The position numbers and the translations under genes were made by a program. From Hypomyces perniciosus (Eukaryota > Ascomycota > Sordariomycetes > Hypocreales > Hypocreaceae): a DNA stretch of 64,000 bases. The stretch lies in assembly GCA_008477525.1 (NCBI GenBank), contig SPDT01000002.1:1550001-1614000 (forward strand). Direction: 5' to 3'. The first letter of the stretch is position 1. Each line of letters starts with the position of its first letter. Under the pieces are notes generated by a model. That model saw only the letters and a program-made list of their open reading frames with translations. It was not told the DNA's origin and made no database searches. Positions 12,801 through 25,359 of this stretch are shown piece after piece.

Positions 12801-15800
12801 TAGTTTTGCCTATAATTTCCTATCTTTTATAATAAACCTTTTTACTTTATTCCTAAATTGCTGGAAGTCTATAACTAAGAGATTAAATAGTTTCTATATT
12901 ATCTAAAGGTATTACGCGATTTATGAAAACTTTTTACTATACTTTTCCCCTAATAGTATAAATAAAATTATACTTAAATATATATTTATAAAATCTTTTA
13001 AGTCCCCTTCTTTTTTAGTTTTAGCCTTATTTATAGCAGCTATTAGTTTATAAAATAAAGCGTCGACTATAATATTTTCTTTTTTAAGGATATATTTAGC
13101 AGTAAAGTTAAAAAGAAAAATATAATTAATCTATTAGGTTATATACCTGTTAAAAATATTATTAATTTTATTATTTATTTAATTAATAACTATTTTAATA
13201 TTTATTTTTAATATAAATAAAAGTTTATAGATATAAGTATATAGCCTTTTAAAGGCTTAAAGTAAAGCTTTGCATTCTTTTTTTATAGCATTATACTTCA
13301 TTTTTAATAAAAGCTAGTATTTACTTTTATATTAGATTAGTTGTCTTTTCCTTTTTATAATCTATATTAAAACAGCCCCCTAGCCTATTATATTAGCGTT
13401 AACTATAAAGATTACTTCTTTATATCCTTTATTTACATTTAATATTACTAATATTAAGGCGGAAGTAATAAACTTTTTAAGTTTATTTATAGTTTAATAT
13501 TATTCTTTAATTTTAATAATTTTATTTATAGCCGGTTAATGCCTTTCTATTCTATATAGATACTTTATTAATTTAGTAGATTTTTAATAAAAGATTAATT
13601 TTACTGCTAAAATTATATATCCTAATAGTTTAATATTTATTAAGGTTTTATTTAGGTTTTGCAGATACTTTAAGATATAGCATTAAACCTTAAGTATTAC
13701 TTTTTTACTGCTATATATAGACTTTAAACCTTATACTATAATATTATTTAAAAATAGTCAGTAAACTGTAAGTATAAGATTAAATAGTATTTAAAGAATA
13801 ATATACTGAAATTGCGCTATTAAGTTTATAGCGCTTATTAGAAAAGTGTAGTATCTTAAAAGGCTAATAGGGCTTATAAATATAATTATATCTTGGCTTT
13901 TTTTATTAAAAGGGATTTAATTATAGCCTAAAAAAAGTTTAGTAATAATAGTATTGTATAACCTATAAAGTCTTTACTGAATTAGTCTGCATTTAAGGGA
14001 ATAAAGGCGTCTTTAATAGTTACTTTATTTATTTATATAATAGAGTTAATAAAGTAAAGGCTGCTATTTCTTTTCTATATTAGGAAAAATAGGTTTTTAT
14101 ATACCCTATAGCCGTCCTTTAAAAGATCTTTTTTAATATATATTTATAGTAGATTAATTATTTTCTTCTCTATACCTTTAACGATTAAGATACTGCTGCT
14201 CTATTAAGCGTTATACTTTATTATATAAATAGTTTATAATAGGGCAATTTCAGGGTTTAGCTTTCTATATTCTATAAAATCCCAGGAAAGTGCTATTTCC
14301 CTATTTTTTAAGATCTATATTAAAATCGCAGTTTTTTATATTATTAGTTTCCCTTTTACTGTTTTCAGGATTACTGCTAGACAGTCTAGTATAAGTCTTA
14401 ACTTAGCTTTAATTAATAAGAATTTTAAAGTAATATATTTAATAAATAAAGTATTAAAGTTTAAATTATCTTTAACTTTATCCTATTTCTTTTATTTTTA
14501 ATAAAGATTTTTAGCAGGAATAAAACTATTAGACAGGGTATTATTTACTGGATAGATTTTTATGCCTTTTTTTATATAGTATTAGTTCTAATCTACTTAT
14601 GCTTCCGCGCTCTCTTTTAAGACCTTCTCCTTTATTCCTTTACTTTTTTAAATTCCTTTACTGTTTTCTTTATTGCTTTTATTTAATCTTTTAATTTATT
14701 AGCTAATAGCAGCTAAATTAAATCCTCTTTAGCTTACTTTAATAGTTTATATAAAACCTCCTTTTTAAGAGTAAGGTAAAGGTTTTTTAAGCTTTCTTTT
14801 ACTTTATTAACTTTATGCTTAGATATGAAATTGATATTTATTTTGGCCTTAGGTTATATAATACCTCTGTTTTATATTTTTAATAAATAGCTTTAATAGC
14901 TGAAGTAATAACTTAAATATTCCTTATTTTATATTGTATATATAAATCCCTATTTTTTAATATATAATTAAATGTTAACTGTATAGCCTAAATAAATAGC
15001 ATTTTAAAGATAAAGGGTATTAAGATATTATTAAGTGCAATATACAATCTAGCTGCTATTTAGGCGTTGCCTATATATACCTAAATAATAGTTTCTCTAT
15101 ATATATTTACTTGCCTATTATTACATACAGTATTAACCGCTTTATAAAAGTATATTATTATACTATATTTTATAGTTAGCTAATTAAAGATAATATTTCC
15201 TTTTAACCCTAAGTCTATAAATGCTTTAATAAGTATACTATTAGGCTCTTTTAAATATACTTATATCTGCAGTAAATCCTATAAGTAGTAAAAGATTTTC
15301 CTATTTAAACTATATAAATCTAAATTATAGATTTCTATAACTAATTTACCTTATAGTTAATAGCTATACTTAATTACTTTAACTTATAAAAGTATATCTT
15401 TAAAGGTAATAATAGGTTTAGGTCTTTAAGATTAAATAACTCTTTATTTAATAATCCCTTTACTAGTAGGGGTTATAAGGTTATAGTTTTAAAAGGTTAG
15501 TTTTATAGTAATTAAATAACTTATATAGTTAATTTTGCGCGTATAGCTATTATATTTAGTCTTTTTAATAGTTTTTCCTTTAAAGGGTATTTATATATAA
15601 AGATAAATATTATTTAATGTAAGGTATATTTAAAGATAGTTAAGTTAGTTTTTTTATAAAACTATATTTCAGTAATCCTTTATAATTTTACAATTAAGTC
15701 TGCTTTTAAAGCATTTATAAGTTTTAGAATAGTATTTAAAAGAGTACTAGTTTTAAGTTTAATTATATTATTTAAAATTACTGCTTGGATTATTATTTTA

Positions 15801-18795
15801 GCTTACTTTACTTTTAGTAATTCCTTTTTATTTTTAACGCCTTTAATTCCACTTTCTTTATTATATTATAGTTTAAATAGCGTAGCCTTTAAGGTTATAA
15901 GTATAGGGTTTAAATGCAGTTACTTTTTCCCAATTAGTTTTTTTACTTAGGGCAGTAATAACTCCTTTTTAGTTTATTTATCTGCTTTATTAATTATACA
16001 AATACACTTTTATCCCCTGCCAGTTATAGGGTTAGCGAGGAGAGTTTAATTAAATAATTCCTTAGTTAAGCTGGCCTGGTTATATTTATTTAAGGGTTCC
16101 TTTAAAGAGGCTGCTTTAGCTAGGTTTATAGAAAAGTTCTTAACCCTTTCTATTTATATATTATCCTTTTTATTAGCAATTATTTAATCTGTGCCTATAA
16201 AGTACATAATATTTATTATTAGTCCCTTTACAGGAATTATATCTAACCCTTACAGTGCCTGGATTTTAAATATCTCCCTATATACTACTTTATTATAAAT
16301 AATATTAAAGAGTTTAGCCTTATAAGTAGTCGGTTCTTAATTAAAGAAGCTAGGTCCTATCTTTTTCGCAAATAATAGGCTTAAAGAAACCTTATTCTAA
16401 GTTTTAAATAATTCTACCTAAAGCGCTAGCATTTTTTATATATAAGTTTTAATAGTTATAATTAATATAATAAGTCAAGGCAGGACTAAGGTTTTCTGCA
16501 GGCTTATTTAAGCTATTTTTACTGCTGGGTTATATATTATAAACCTATAGCCTTTATTATAGGCTAATTTAGTACAGTTTTAAGGAGAATAGTCTTTATC
16601 TTTATAATACTAGCAGTATTTAATATTAATAATTGCCTTTAAATAGTTAATAAGGAAAGTATTTAGTATATTATTATATAAAGGGTTTATTATATTAATA
16701 TTATTAATAGCGATTATTAAAGTAAAAGGTCTTTATTTAGGTTTATTGCTATTAATAGTAATGCAATAATGTTCTCTTTCTTTTAAGTTAATTGCTTTTT
16801 TTTCTATTAAAGGATTTAATTATTAGCTTATTGAATTTTTCAGATAAAGTATTTATTTAATCTTTAAGCTGTAAAGTTATAGTTAGTTTTACAGGTTTAG
16901 GCTATTCTTTTTTTCGCTTTTTCATCTTTAGGCTTAACTTTAACTTAAATAAATCTAATAAATTTTTAGTTTTAAATAGTCTTTTATTAAACTTTTAAAA
17001 ATAGGCTCTTTAAATATTCAACTTTATTAGTATTTTGTTATAGAAAAGTGTCTAGATTTTAATATATATTAAATCCTTCAAATTATTAATCTCTTTAATC
17101 CCTTTAAAAGCTATTATTAGCTAAAGCAGCTTTAATAGCATTACTTTCGCGATATTATAAGAATATAGTATCGCTATCCTTTAATTTCTTTTATTAAGCT
17201 TTTAATAAAGATATTAATATTAGAGTGATTAATTTATTATAGACTGTATTTTTATAGGTTTATAGTAATAAAGGTTTTAAAGTTATATTATATATAATTC
17301 TAATTAATCTTTATCTTATTGCTTATAATATTATAAAAGTTTTTATTTTATTTATCTTAACTAATACTTTTTTTAATAAAAATCTAAATTATCTTTTATT
17401 TTTTTACTTTTATAAATAGTTTTAAATACCTTTTTTAGTTTTTAGTTAAAATTCTTTAATCTTTTATTTTTTACTTATAGTTTTTTAAAAATTAAGATAT
17501 ATTTTTATTATGAAATTTACTTATAAGGTTAGTTTTTATTAGTAGCTTTATACCTTAGATATTCTTAAAGGCTTAAGTAAGGAAGAGGAACTTTTAAGAT
17601 AGTAATTTCCCTTTCTCTGCTAAAAAGCTTAATCTTTTTTTAGATTTTATTATAATAAATGTAAATATTATTAATATTAAGTTAAGTGTATAATTAAATG
17701 ATTCTTTAGGTTAAGGGGTTAAGGATAGGGTTATATCTAGTATTCTAGTAAAAGGAGGTTATCGGTTTAATTTAAACTCTTTTACTTTAAATTAAAGTAA
17801 ATTATTAGTCTCGATTAAATGGTTTTTTAATAAAAGAATGCCTTTTCTCCTGCAAATTAAAGTTATCTGATTTAAATAACTAGCTTTTAAAGGAGTATTC
17901 CTCTCTTAGCTAAAAAAGGGATATATTCTTTTAATAAAGGAGCTATAGCGATATATTCTATTAATATAGGGAGTTTTTCTATAAAAAAGAAAGGTTGCAT
18001 TTATTTATTTAAAATAAAAAAATTAGCTGGTCTTTTAAAGATAGTTTCCTATATTAATACTGGTTATAAGATATTAAGTCGTTATCCTTTTTATATCTTT
18101 TTAAATATCTTTAATATAAGCGAAAACGGCTTATATATTAAAGATTATAAAAGTAGTAAAAATAATATTTTTATCTAAAGTTAAGAAAAACCTAGCCAGG
18201 AATATTAATAAAATTAAAATAAAGTCTCTATACTGGGAGATTAAATAATTAAAATATCCTTTATTGGCCCCCTATAGCTATTTTACCTATTAACCTATTT
18301 ACTAGTAAATAAAATAAAAGTTATAATAGTGTATTAATAGTTTAAAGGGGTTTAGGTTATATAATATTAACTATTTTACCTATATATTCGCTTTTGCTAT
18401 AGCGACTAGTCTTTTAATAATTTTCCCTAGGATTTTAACTCTTGATTAATAGGTATTATCGATTAATAGTTTCTTAAAGTTCCGCTCTTTTATTATATTT
18501 TAGCGCGTTATGCCTAGGTTAATTAATTTTAATATCTTTTCGGAAATTGCAACTAGATAACCTACATTTTTAGAGTTAAGTATTATACTAATCTATATTA
18601 AATAGTTATAAAAGGGGTTTTAGGCTATTTCCTTTAGTTAATTGTCTTGTATATATATAAAGACTAAGTAAGGCTAGCCTATGATTCTATTAGTAGTTAA
18701 GTAAAGGTAGGTCTTAGTAGTAATGTAAAAGTCCTTTAGTAATTACTTTTTAAGATATAATCCCCGAGATTTCCCTTTATCTTAGTTACCAGTTT

Positions 18796-19198
18796 TATTA
18801 AAGGGGAATTAATACTTTAAAATATATATATAATATATATATATACCTATATATAACGACTAGTATTAAGCGCGGGAACCGCGCTTTTAATAGAACTATA
18901 AAGCGGCAATTAAGTAATATGAGGACTAAAAAAGATACTGCAGATTATTTAATTATAATGCCGGCAGCTAAAAGCAACTAATAGTTACCTTTATACGCTT
19001 TAACGACTATATTCTTACAGGTAGGATTATATATTAAAGGGGGAAGAAGGTTACTGTTTATTAAACTAGGTTTATCTGTATATCTTTATACTCCTGTGCT
19101 TTCCTAATCTAGTAGCTGCTTAAATAAGCAGCCAACCTTTCTCGGGTAAGCTAATAAGAAAAATACTGGTGCGTTGGGCATGTCAGTTACCCCCGACA
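18796..19198 (-). repeat. Family A LTR (5' LTR of A1)
   Basis: A 403-bp partner of 134-536. On the minus strand it starts TGTCGGGGGTAAC and contains GAGTATAAAG, a likely TATA box, about 120 bp in. The left + strand end has mutated from TGTCGAGG to TATTAAAG, whereas the right end keeps CCCCCGACA. Immediately inside (18781-18791) lies the putative primer-binding site. Confidence 0.88.
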
Positions 19199-20170
19199 AA
19201 ATAATTAGTTAAGTATATACTTTATAATAGCGCAGTTAAATTAAAGGATAGTATAAACTATTATAATATAAAAAGGCAGGTTAAGGCAAATATTATTATT
19301 ATACAGAGTACTGTAGAGAGCGAGAAAGCTTTAAGGCTTTACGGAAAGCTATAGCTAGGAACGCGTTAAGGCCTGGTCACGTAACCGGAGCTTACGTAAC
19401 AGGGCGTCAACATCGCGTCACGGTCGGTGCCGTGACACCGCCTAAATTCATTTAGACGAAAAACAGTAGAATTCTCGGTTTTTTAACAAATTCCTTAGCA
19501 ACTATTCCTCTTATAGGCATTTTGGCGATACTGCAAGTCCCCTACTAGCTCGATATATTGTTTACAGGGGAGGACAGTTACTTCTTACTTTTATACTGCA
19601 GATCCCTATTAATTTAAGTATAGCCTGTCTTTTATAAAAAATTCAAGGCGCCTGAAAAGAATTCAGGCGTTAGGGATCAGAGCCTTACTATCCGAAGTAC
19701 TGACATGTGTAATCCGTATCGTGGCTGAAGAAATTGTACACATAGGACCTGCACAGGGGCCAAATTACTCACGCCCGTGTAGCGACGGTACCTGTCACCA
19801 CAACACGAACTACCGGACATCGTTTCCAGGTGCTTGTAAACCAAAAAGGCGGCTCCGACCCTGGTCAGAGCTTGTCTGACGCTAACAACGGAGGGTCGCC
19901 TGGTTCTTCACACTCCCTACGTGGTATTCCGGACGAGTTGACAATAGACCCCGGAATGCTAGGTTTCTCCTGCGCTGCCGATTACCATGTACTATTAATA
20001 TGCGTTATAGCAGTAATAGTACATAGTATTTACTTTGTACGCAAACCCATCACCGCGTCCAACCAATCAATTCAACTGCAATGCAATTGCGTTTTGCTGC
20101 CTAAGACCCTAGTCCGGAAATTCGCACTACAAAGGTTGAGCCGGGAAGAAAGGCCTTGAACCACACTTGC
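19199..20170. other. Spacer: transposon edge grading into GC-balanced DNA
   Basis: 19199-19310 is still RIP-like. From about 19320 the composition normalises. A perfect 7-bp inverted repeat, GTCACGG (19417-19423) and CCGTGAC (19430-19436), forms a short hairpin. A 109-codon open frame at 19830-20159 has no recognisable domain and I do not call it a gene. Nothing else is supported here. Confidence 0.4.
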
Positions 20171-20177
20171 TATAAAA
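20171..20177 (+). promoter_or_regulatory. TATA box of the hydrolase gene
   Basis: TATAAAA, about 150 bp upstream of the proposed ATG at 20324 and followed by a pyrimidine-rich leader around 20220-20270, as is usual in fungal promoters. No other TATA-like site is nearer. Confidence 0.45.
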
Positions 20178-20323
20178 CCAGGGAAATCTCTAGGTCTGTT
20201 TAAACTGAAGTTCGAGGTAGGGCTTTCACTACTCTTTTTACTTTACAACCCTCATTCTTGTTATTCCTTATTCGTACCTTATCGGCGTCCAAGTTCCAAT
20301 TTGCCTCGATCACTTCCGAAAAA

Positions 20324-21502
20324 ATGGCAAGGCAGACGGTACGATTGCATCAAGAACTACAAGCTAACAATAGTTAGGTTAACACTTCCGGCCTCCTTTC
20401 CACGCTCGCATTTGCAGCCAGTGTGTTGGCTGGTGGCGAGGGTTGTCCCGCGTATCCACCATCGTCGACCAAGACAACTGTGATTGCGACATCGACTCTG
20501 ACACGGACGACAGCTCATACATCGACAACCCGTCCATCCAGTACTGCAGCTCCTGCTGTTCCACCGCCCTGCGCAACCCCTTTCAAGTATGATTTTGGCG
20601 ACTGCATGGTGAAGCTAGGAGGCCTCTCCCACCTGCTTTCGGTTCGAGGCTCCAAGAAGGACAATCCCAGGATTTTCGCAGTTGCACCACCATGGGGAAT
20701 TCATGCTGACTACCACTTGGCCGCAATGAAGCCGCTGGAGAAGGAGTTTTCCTTCGTCTTTCTGACCCCAGCGGGTAACAGCCCGTCTGAACGACCTGCC
20801 AACCCGCTCGACATATCTGTTACTCAAAACGCAAAGGAGCTTGAGCTGTTGCGCAAATTCCTTCGCCTGGACAAGATCCACGTTCAAGGCCACAGCGCTG
20901 GTGGAAGCACTGCACTGCTCTATGCGGAGGAATACCCGACTCGCGTGGCGTCTCTTACCCTACTGGAGACCTGCTTAGAAGACTATGACGACTCGGCCAC
21001 ATTTAGCCAGTTTCTGACCCAGTGGTCTAATGACGCCCGTTACCAGAGCGCAATTTCTGGTCTGCCCGCTGTACTCAACGTATCCGATCCAACCTACCCT
21101 AAAACGGATGCTGAATTCGCGACCGCTCTCATCAACATCCTCCCCCTCTACTTTGCAGAGCCGCAGAAGTATGAGAAGCTGCTCGTCCAGGAATTGTCCA
21201 GCGAGCCTCGTCTTCCCGATGTATACGCGAACACTGAGAATACCCTCTCCATCGGCAGTGGTATTGTGGCTCCGAATCACGCAAAGCTATCGCAGGTCCG
21301 AGCACCCACTTTGGTTTCTGTAGGAAAGAAGGACATGTTCTGTTCGGAGAATGTTGCAAAAATTATCCACAAGGGTGTCCGTTTGAGCCAGCTGCATGTC
21401 TTTGAAGACTCTGGACACTTCCCGTGGTATGAGAAGTCTTCGGAGTTCTACTCTGTGGTGGGTGGATTCTGGAAGACCCATGTGAAGAGGCAAGGGTATT
21501 GA
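20324..21502 (+). CDS. Secreted alpha/beta hydrolase (proline-iminopeptidase-like)
   Basis: Proposed exons 20324-20338 and 20378-21502, with a 39-bp intron 20339-20377 (donor GTACG, internal GCTAAC, acceptor TTAG), giving 379 aa. The main frame is closed by TAG at 20375-20377 and has no upstream ATG. Splicing joins MARQT to a hydrophobic stretch (LLSTLAFAASVLAGG) that makes a good signal peptide, which is why I chose this start. A Ser/Thr/Pro-rich linker follows, then the hydrolase fold. The nucleophile elbow is GHSAGG (Ser178), the acid is in GKKDMF (Asp324) and the base in SGHFPWYE (His352): a complete triad in the usual order. APPWG before the elbow fits the oxyanion region. The family cleaves peptides or esters; the substrate is unknown. 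The intron is at the short limit, so the first exon is the least certain part. Confidence 0.8.
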
Positions 21503-22065
21503 TGGTAACTACATGTCATCTTCTTCTCTTCTTCATGTGCGCGAGGCAGGCAGGATGAGTTGATCCTGGCGGTGGGTTGACAGCTGACATCCATCCCCCG
21601 CTCCGTCAATTACAGGCTTCTCGCCCACCCATGTATTAATAGAGTAGCATGTTGCCCAGAATCCTGGAGCCAAGCTTAGTTTATCTAGTTCGTTGCCTTT
21701 CAACTAACTCAAGTCGCTATCTACACCGTCTTACTCATGTACACCCTATGCGAGACAATCTGTCATGATGAACGTGCGTTTCTTCAGGTATCATATAGCA
21801 TACGCAGCGCTATTGCAGGTCCCAGCACCTGGTCATATTGATATCTACTGCTAAGACACGTGAGATATGCGCACTAGTTATCCATGGAGTGCGCGGCTTA
21901 CTATGGTTGGATGCGATTAGCTTGTGTTTACTATGATATGGCTAACGTCCTCTGATGGCTCTGTTGCCCTTGACCGTAATGCGGGGAAGCTTATCGGGTG
22001 AATACATCCAAAGAACGCGGGCATAAACGTGAAATTCGTTGGTTGCCCTGATTCCTAAATAGGCG
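21503..22065. other. Intergenic spacer after the hydrolase gene
   Basis: GC-balanced, no credible open frame. Presumably holds the hydrolase 3' UTR. No repeat or RNA gene recognised. Confidence 0.5.
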
Positions 22066-22328
22066 CGACCTAATAAACATTAAGCTCGATAAAGATAAAG
22101 CTTTCCTAATTAATAATACTTTATTAATTTATAGTATTTTATTTTTAATTATATTTTTATATTAATAATAAAATGAAATATATATTAAAATACTATTATA
22201 AATTTAAAATAATATTAATAATAATTAAAAACCTTTTAAAGTATATATTATAACTTTTATTAAGGTTATAAGTAAATAGTATAGTAGAGGTAACCAAATA
22301 TATAATATATAATACTAATATAGCAAAG
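22066..22328. repeat. Short RIP-like AT-rich relic
   Basis: About 260 bp of almost pure A/T with sharp edges between GC-balanced blocks. It looks like a fragment of a RIP-mutated transposon, but no coding or LTR motif is left to assign it. Confidence 0.5.
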
Positions 22329-22620
22329 TGCTATGACCGGGAAATGGCAGGGAAATAGAGGAACAATGATTACACGGACATTTCCCCAGCAACTCCCTTT
22401 AGGGACTATATAGGAGAAAGGGGAGATAGAGGGAAAAGGGGCATTAGTTTTTACTCTTTTATTCTATTGTATATTAGTATTTAAGGGTTTCTCTCTGTAT
22501 TTAGTTAAGTCTGTAAAGTTTCTAGCTTATAGACTTGAGATATTAAAACTGTTATATAAGCCTAGAAAAAGTGAAGTATATACCTCGGCAATTATAGCTG
22601 ATAGTGCGGGTTATATTGCA
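22329..22620. repeat. Possible solo LTR
   Basis: A 292-bp block starting TGCTATGACC and ending GTTATATTGCA, so its ends are TG..CA and roughly complementary. It contains ACTATATAGG, which could be a promoter. No target duplication is seen (CAAAG left, TTCTG right) and no second copy lies in the window, so this is only a candidate. Confidence 0.3.
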
Positions 22621-23204
22621 TTCTGAGACGAGAACACTTCGATTCCCCAGGACTGCGAGCTTTTTGTGATGTTCTCCAACCGTAACCCGGGCAAAACCAT
22701 TCTAACTTATAAATGAAAGTTAGATTTAAATACCCACCCTTATATTAATGCATTATCCAACTCAAGTCTATTATTTCAAGCTCCAGAATAAGTGGATTCG
22801 CCTTAACAAGTACCTCGTTCTGCGCTTTTTATTGATGGGACACTAGGATGGTCTCGGGACAGTACAAACAACCAATATCTCCCAATAATCTCTTCAAATT
22901 GTATGCTCTATTTCATTTAAAACTCGGAACCAATACGCACCAGGAACCCTACCACAAGTTGTGAACTTAATATTCGAATTTATACTATTTCACCATCTCC
23001 CTAGCAGAGCGGTGGGGTGTATGTCAGGTTAAGCAACTATGTACAATCTTTATATATAGTCTTCTAATTGTGAAGAAGAGAAGATGTTCAATATCGACGG
23101 AAATTGTCTGAAGATGAGATGACGCTGAAAGTACTCAACTCTTGTTATTCCTGACCCGTAAAAGGTAGAAGTAACGCAAGGGACTAACGCATGCAGTCTG
23201 GTCT
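22621..23204. other. Spacer downstream of the secreted-protein gene
   Basis: No open frame with coding character. It should hold the 3' UTR of the minus-strand gene ending at 23205. Nothing else recognised. Confidence 0.45.
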
Positions 23205-24479
23205 CTAAGTTGAATTTGGTGGGGAGTGAGACCAAACAGTATAGGCCATCCAGTTGCTATAGGCCTTGCATGCCACGTTCGAATATCCTGTACTGCATCC
23301 ATAGTTATAGTTGTCGTTGTTAGCAGGAGCGGCGGCATAGTTAGGGCCTGTTCGGGTGCACGATTTCGAGCCACACCAAAGCCAACACGAGTCTTTGTAG
23401 AGATAGCCTGCGCCAATATATTGCTGCGCATACACCTGCCCGACACTATTGCCTGGAACATTGCATCCATAGGTGAAGGACTTGGAGAATTGTTTGGTAA
23501 GGGTGAATGTAAATGAGGCAGAAAACGCGGAATTAAGAGGAGACCAGCCCCAGTTCCAAGACTCAGCATAAGACATGCTGTAAGCAACATTCAAACTCTG
23601 GGTACCACCAGCAGGGTTGAGGCCAGTATAAAGGCAGCCGCTAGTTGGCAGCCAGTCTCCCCAGTGGGACCACATGCCCTCTCCCGTGTAAGTGTCATAG
23701 CCAACTCCCGAACAAAGCTGACGCCCCTGCAGCTTAGAATTAGGGTCAGGTGGTGCTAGCTTAATAGTCGACGTGTCGATGACCCCGTGATGCTCTTCAT
23801 AGTAGATGAACTGTGGAAGTGTCTTGTTGTTTAAGACCGCTTCCTCCAAGCTGGTGGTATTATAGACGTCGAGATTTAGATGCTTTATAACAGCTTCTTT
23901 GTCACTCCAGTCAAGGGCAGGGCCAACACGGGTAAGGGCGTGCCTTGCACTAAGCTTAACCTCTACAGGGTCAGACTTAGCGCAAGGTTTAAACTTGTTC
24001 ACACAGCCCTTATCCCCATAGACAGTAAGGGTAAGATTGTGAGATCCACCGAGGACGTTGATATACTCTCCAATGAGAATAGATCGGTCCACAGTCTGGT
24101 TTGCGACAATCAGCATCTCGCTAATCAGCCGGCTCCAAACAGCAGCACCTGAGGAGCTAGGACGGCTGTAATTCGAAGAGAAACCCAGCGATAGGGTGTA
24201 AGTGTTGGAGCCAATAGATAGAGGGTTTGCATCCTTATGGCCGCGGGCAGTCGTTTTCTCCTTTGGAATGAGTTTATGAAGTTGTGCTCCAAAGTGTTTC
24301 GAGATTGCTGCGAACTGGGTATCATTCCAGGATCCAGTACAGCCACAGTTCTTCTCAGTAACGATTCTGTTGACGTGCAACTTGCTGAGACTGTTCTTTC
24401 CGTAAAAGAACTCATACTGGGTCGCTGGAGCCGTCGCTGCAGCCAGGCCAAAAAGCCAAAGGAATTTGAATTGAACCAT
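23205..24479 (-). CDS. Secreted, glycosylation-site-rich protein of unknown function
   Basis: An uninterrupted 424-aa frame, no intron needed. The N-terminus (MVQFKFLWLFGLAAATAPA) is a typical signal peptide with cleavage likely near residue 20. I count at least six N-glycosylation sequons (for example NDT, NYS, NQT, NLT, NTT, NKT). Residues 1-250 carry few cysteines; the C-terminal third is rich in Cys, Trp, Tyr and Gly, with an aromatic stretch (SWNWGWSPLNSAF) and paired CWLWCGSKSC, suggesting a disulfide-bonded extracellular fold. I do not recognise the family. Base composition is normal and the frame intact although it lies between transposon blocks. It and the hydrolase are convergent and both secreted, but no shared pathway can be inferred. 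Confidence 0.75.
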   Translation of the reverse strand: MVQFKFLWLFGLAAATAPATQYEFFYGKNSLSKLHVNRIVTEKNCGCTGSWNDTQFAAISKHFGAQLHKLIPKEKTTARGHKDANPLSIGSNTYTLSLGFSSNYSRPSSSGAAVWSRLISEMLIVANQTVDRSILIGEYINVLGGSHNLTLTVYGDKGCVNKFKPCAKSDPVEVKLSARHALTRVGPALDWSDKEAVIKHLNLDVYNTTSLEEAVLNNKTLPQFIYYEEHHGVIDTSTIKLAPPDPNSKLQGRQLCSGVGYDTYTGEGMWSHWGDWLPTSGCLYTGLNPAGGTQSLNVAYSMSYAESWNWGWSPLNSAFSASFTFTLTKQFSKSFTYGCNVPGNSVGQVYAQQYIGAGYLYKDSCWLWCGSKSCTRTGPNYAAAPANNDNYNYGCSTGYSNVACKAYSNWMAYTVWSHSPPNST

Positions 24480-24685
24480 TGGAAGTTCAATTAATTAAAG
24501 GAATATCGTGCTAGAAATATCATGTTAGATTAAGATCCGGAAACTTGTAGGTGCTTTGCTCAAGAATACCTACCTTTTTCAGAGAGAGATAAACTGCCCG
24601 GTGGATAAGAATGAGAGAAGATGAAGAGGATGCTGTCGATTGATCTCTGGAAGAAAGCACAATCACTGGGCCGATGCGAGGTCTC

Positions 24686-24694
24686 TTATATAGA
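24686..24694 (-). promoter_or_regulatory. TATA box of the secreted-protein gene
   Basis: CTATATAAG on the minus strand, about 210 bp upstream of the ATG at 24479. Position and sequence suit a fungal core promoter. Confidence 0.45.
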
Positions 24695-24699
24695 GAGAA

Positions 24700-25359
24700 G
24701 CGATATCATTAAGCCCTACTACTGTTTCTAGGTAAGCGCAGTGCCACATTAGTGATGCTGCATGTAAATCCTTTGGATAATAATTATATGGTAATAATTA
24801 GAAGGATTTCCGAGACCACAAGAGTAGTTCATTACGTGAAATAGTCACTCAATGCGGTGTGAGGCCCACAAGCCCCACCCTATCAGATACAGATAGCCTA
24901 CTCCTACCTGCCAGTAAGCCGGGCATAGGATTTACAGCGTCCTACGCTAAGGCAGTTAAGCGAGGGACCTATCCTATAAAACCCCCTCCGACCACTAAAT
25001 CTAATAGCGTGAAATAAAACAAGAATAAACCCACCGATAAACCAACAAACACTAAAAAGAATAATAAGAAAAGAGATAATATAACTGACACTAATAACAG
25101 GTCTTCCTCTAGGTCCCCTTAGATTACAGTTAAAAGAAGATCTCAGCTATTAGTTTTAAAAATAAAATTATTTAAATATATAATATAAATTATATAGATA
25201 TTATATATATATAAAAGGCATATTCCGGCTTTATACTGCAAACTAAAAACTAGAATATCTGAATAAAGCTACTTTTCTTTAAGTCGGCATTCGCTAAAGA
25301 AGGAATAAAATTAAAAGAAGCAGAAAGTTAATAAACTTTTATAATGTAAGGAGTCCCCC
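24700..25359. other. Spacer with a partly RIP-mutated repeat edge
   Basis: 24700-25130 is GC-balanced without a clear frame. 25140-25340 is AT-rich and RIP-like. It leads into the LINE ORF1 remnant and may belong to its 5' part, but I cannot show that. Confidence 0.4.

Larger units (their letters stand above)
134..19198 (-). mobile_element. Ty3/Gypsy LTR retrotransposon A1, RIP-degraded, with a nested element
   Basis: Two LTRs of exactly 403 bp (134-536 and 18796-19198) bracket this relic. The internal part is 537-2744 plus 9873-18795, the gap being nested element B1. Orientation is minus: a primer-binding-like TGGTAACTAAG lies just inside the right-hand LTR (complement of 18781-18791), so that is the 5' LTR. 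On the minus strand near 13470-13330 an RNase H start of Ty3/Gypsy type is legible through the stops, with the phrases KLKKFITSALILV and FIVNANIIG (normally a DAS..G motif). At about 11.1 kb the interior is long for a Gypsy element and may hide further insertions. No open reading frame survives. No clean 5-bp target duplication is visible; ATAATT occurs at 128-133 and again at 19201-19206, offset by 2 bp. Confidence 0.85.

Noticed and set aside
128..19206. ATAATT as a 6-bp target duplication of A1
   Set aside because: The right copy is two bases away from the LTR end and the sequence is trivially common in A/T-rich DNA.
19417..19446. Hairpin GTCACGG..CCGTGAC followed by CTAA, like a Helitron 3' end
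   Set aside because: The nucleotide after CTAA is not the expected T, the hairpin is short, and no Helitron 5' end or Rep/helicase sequence is present.
19830..20159. 109-codon plus-strand frame upstream of the hydrolase
   Set aside because: No domain, no promoter of its own, and composition like surrounding spacer.
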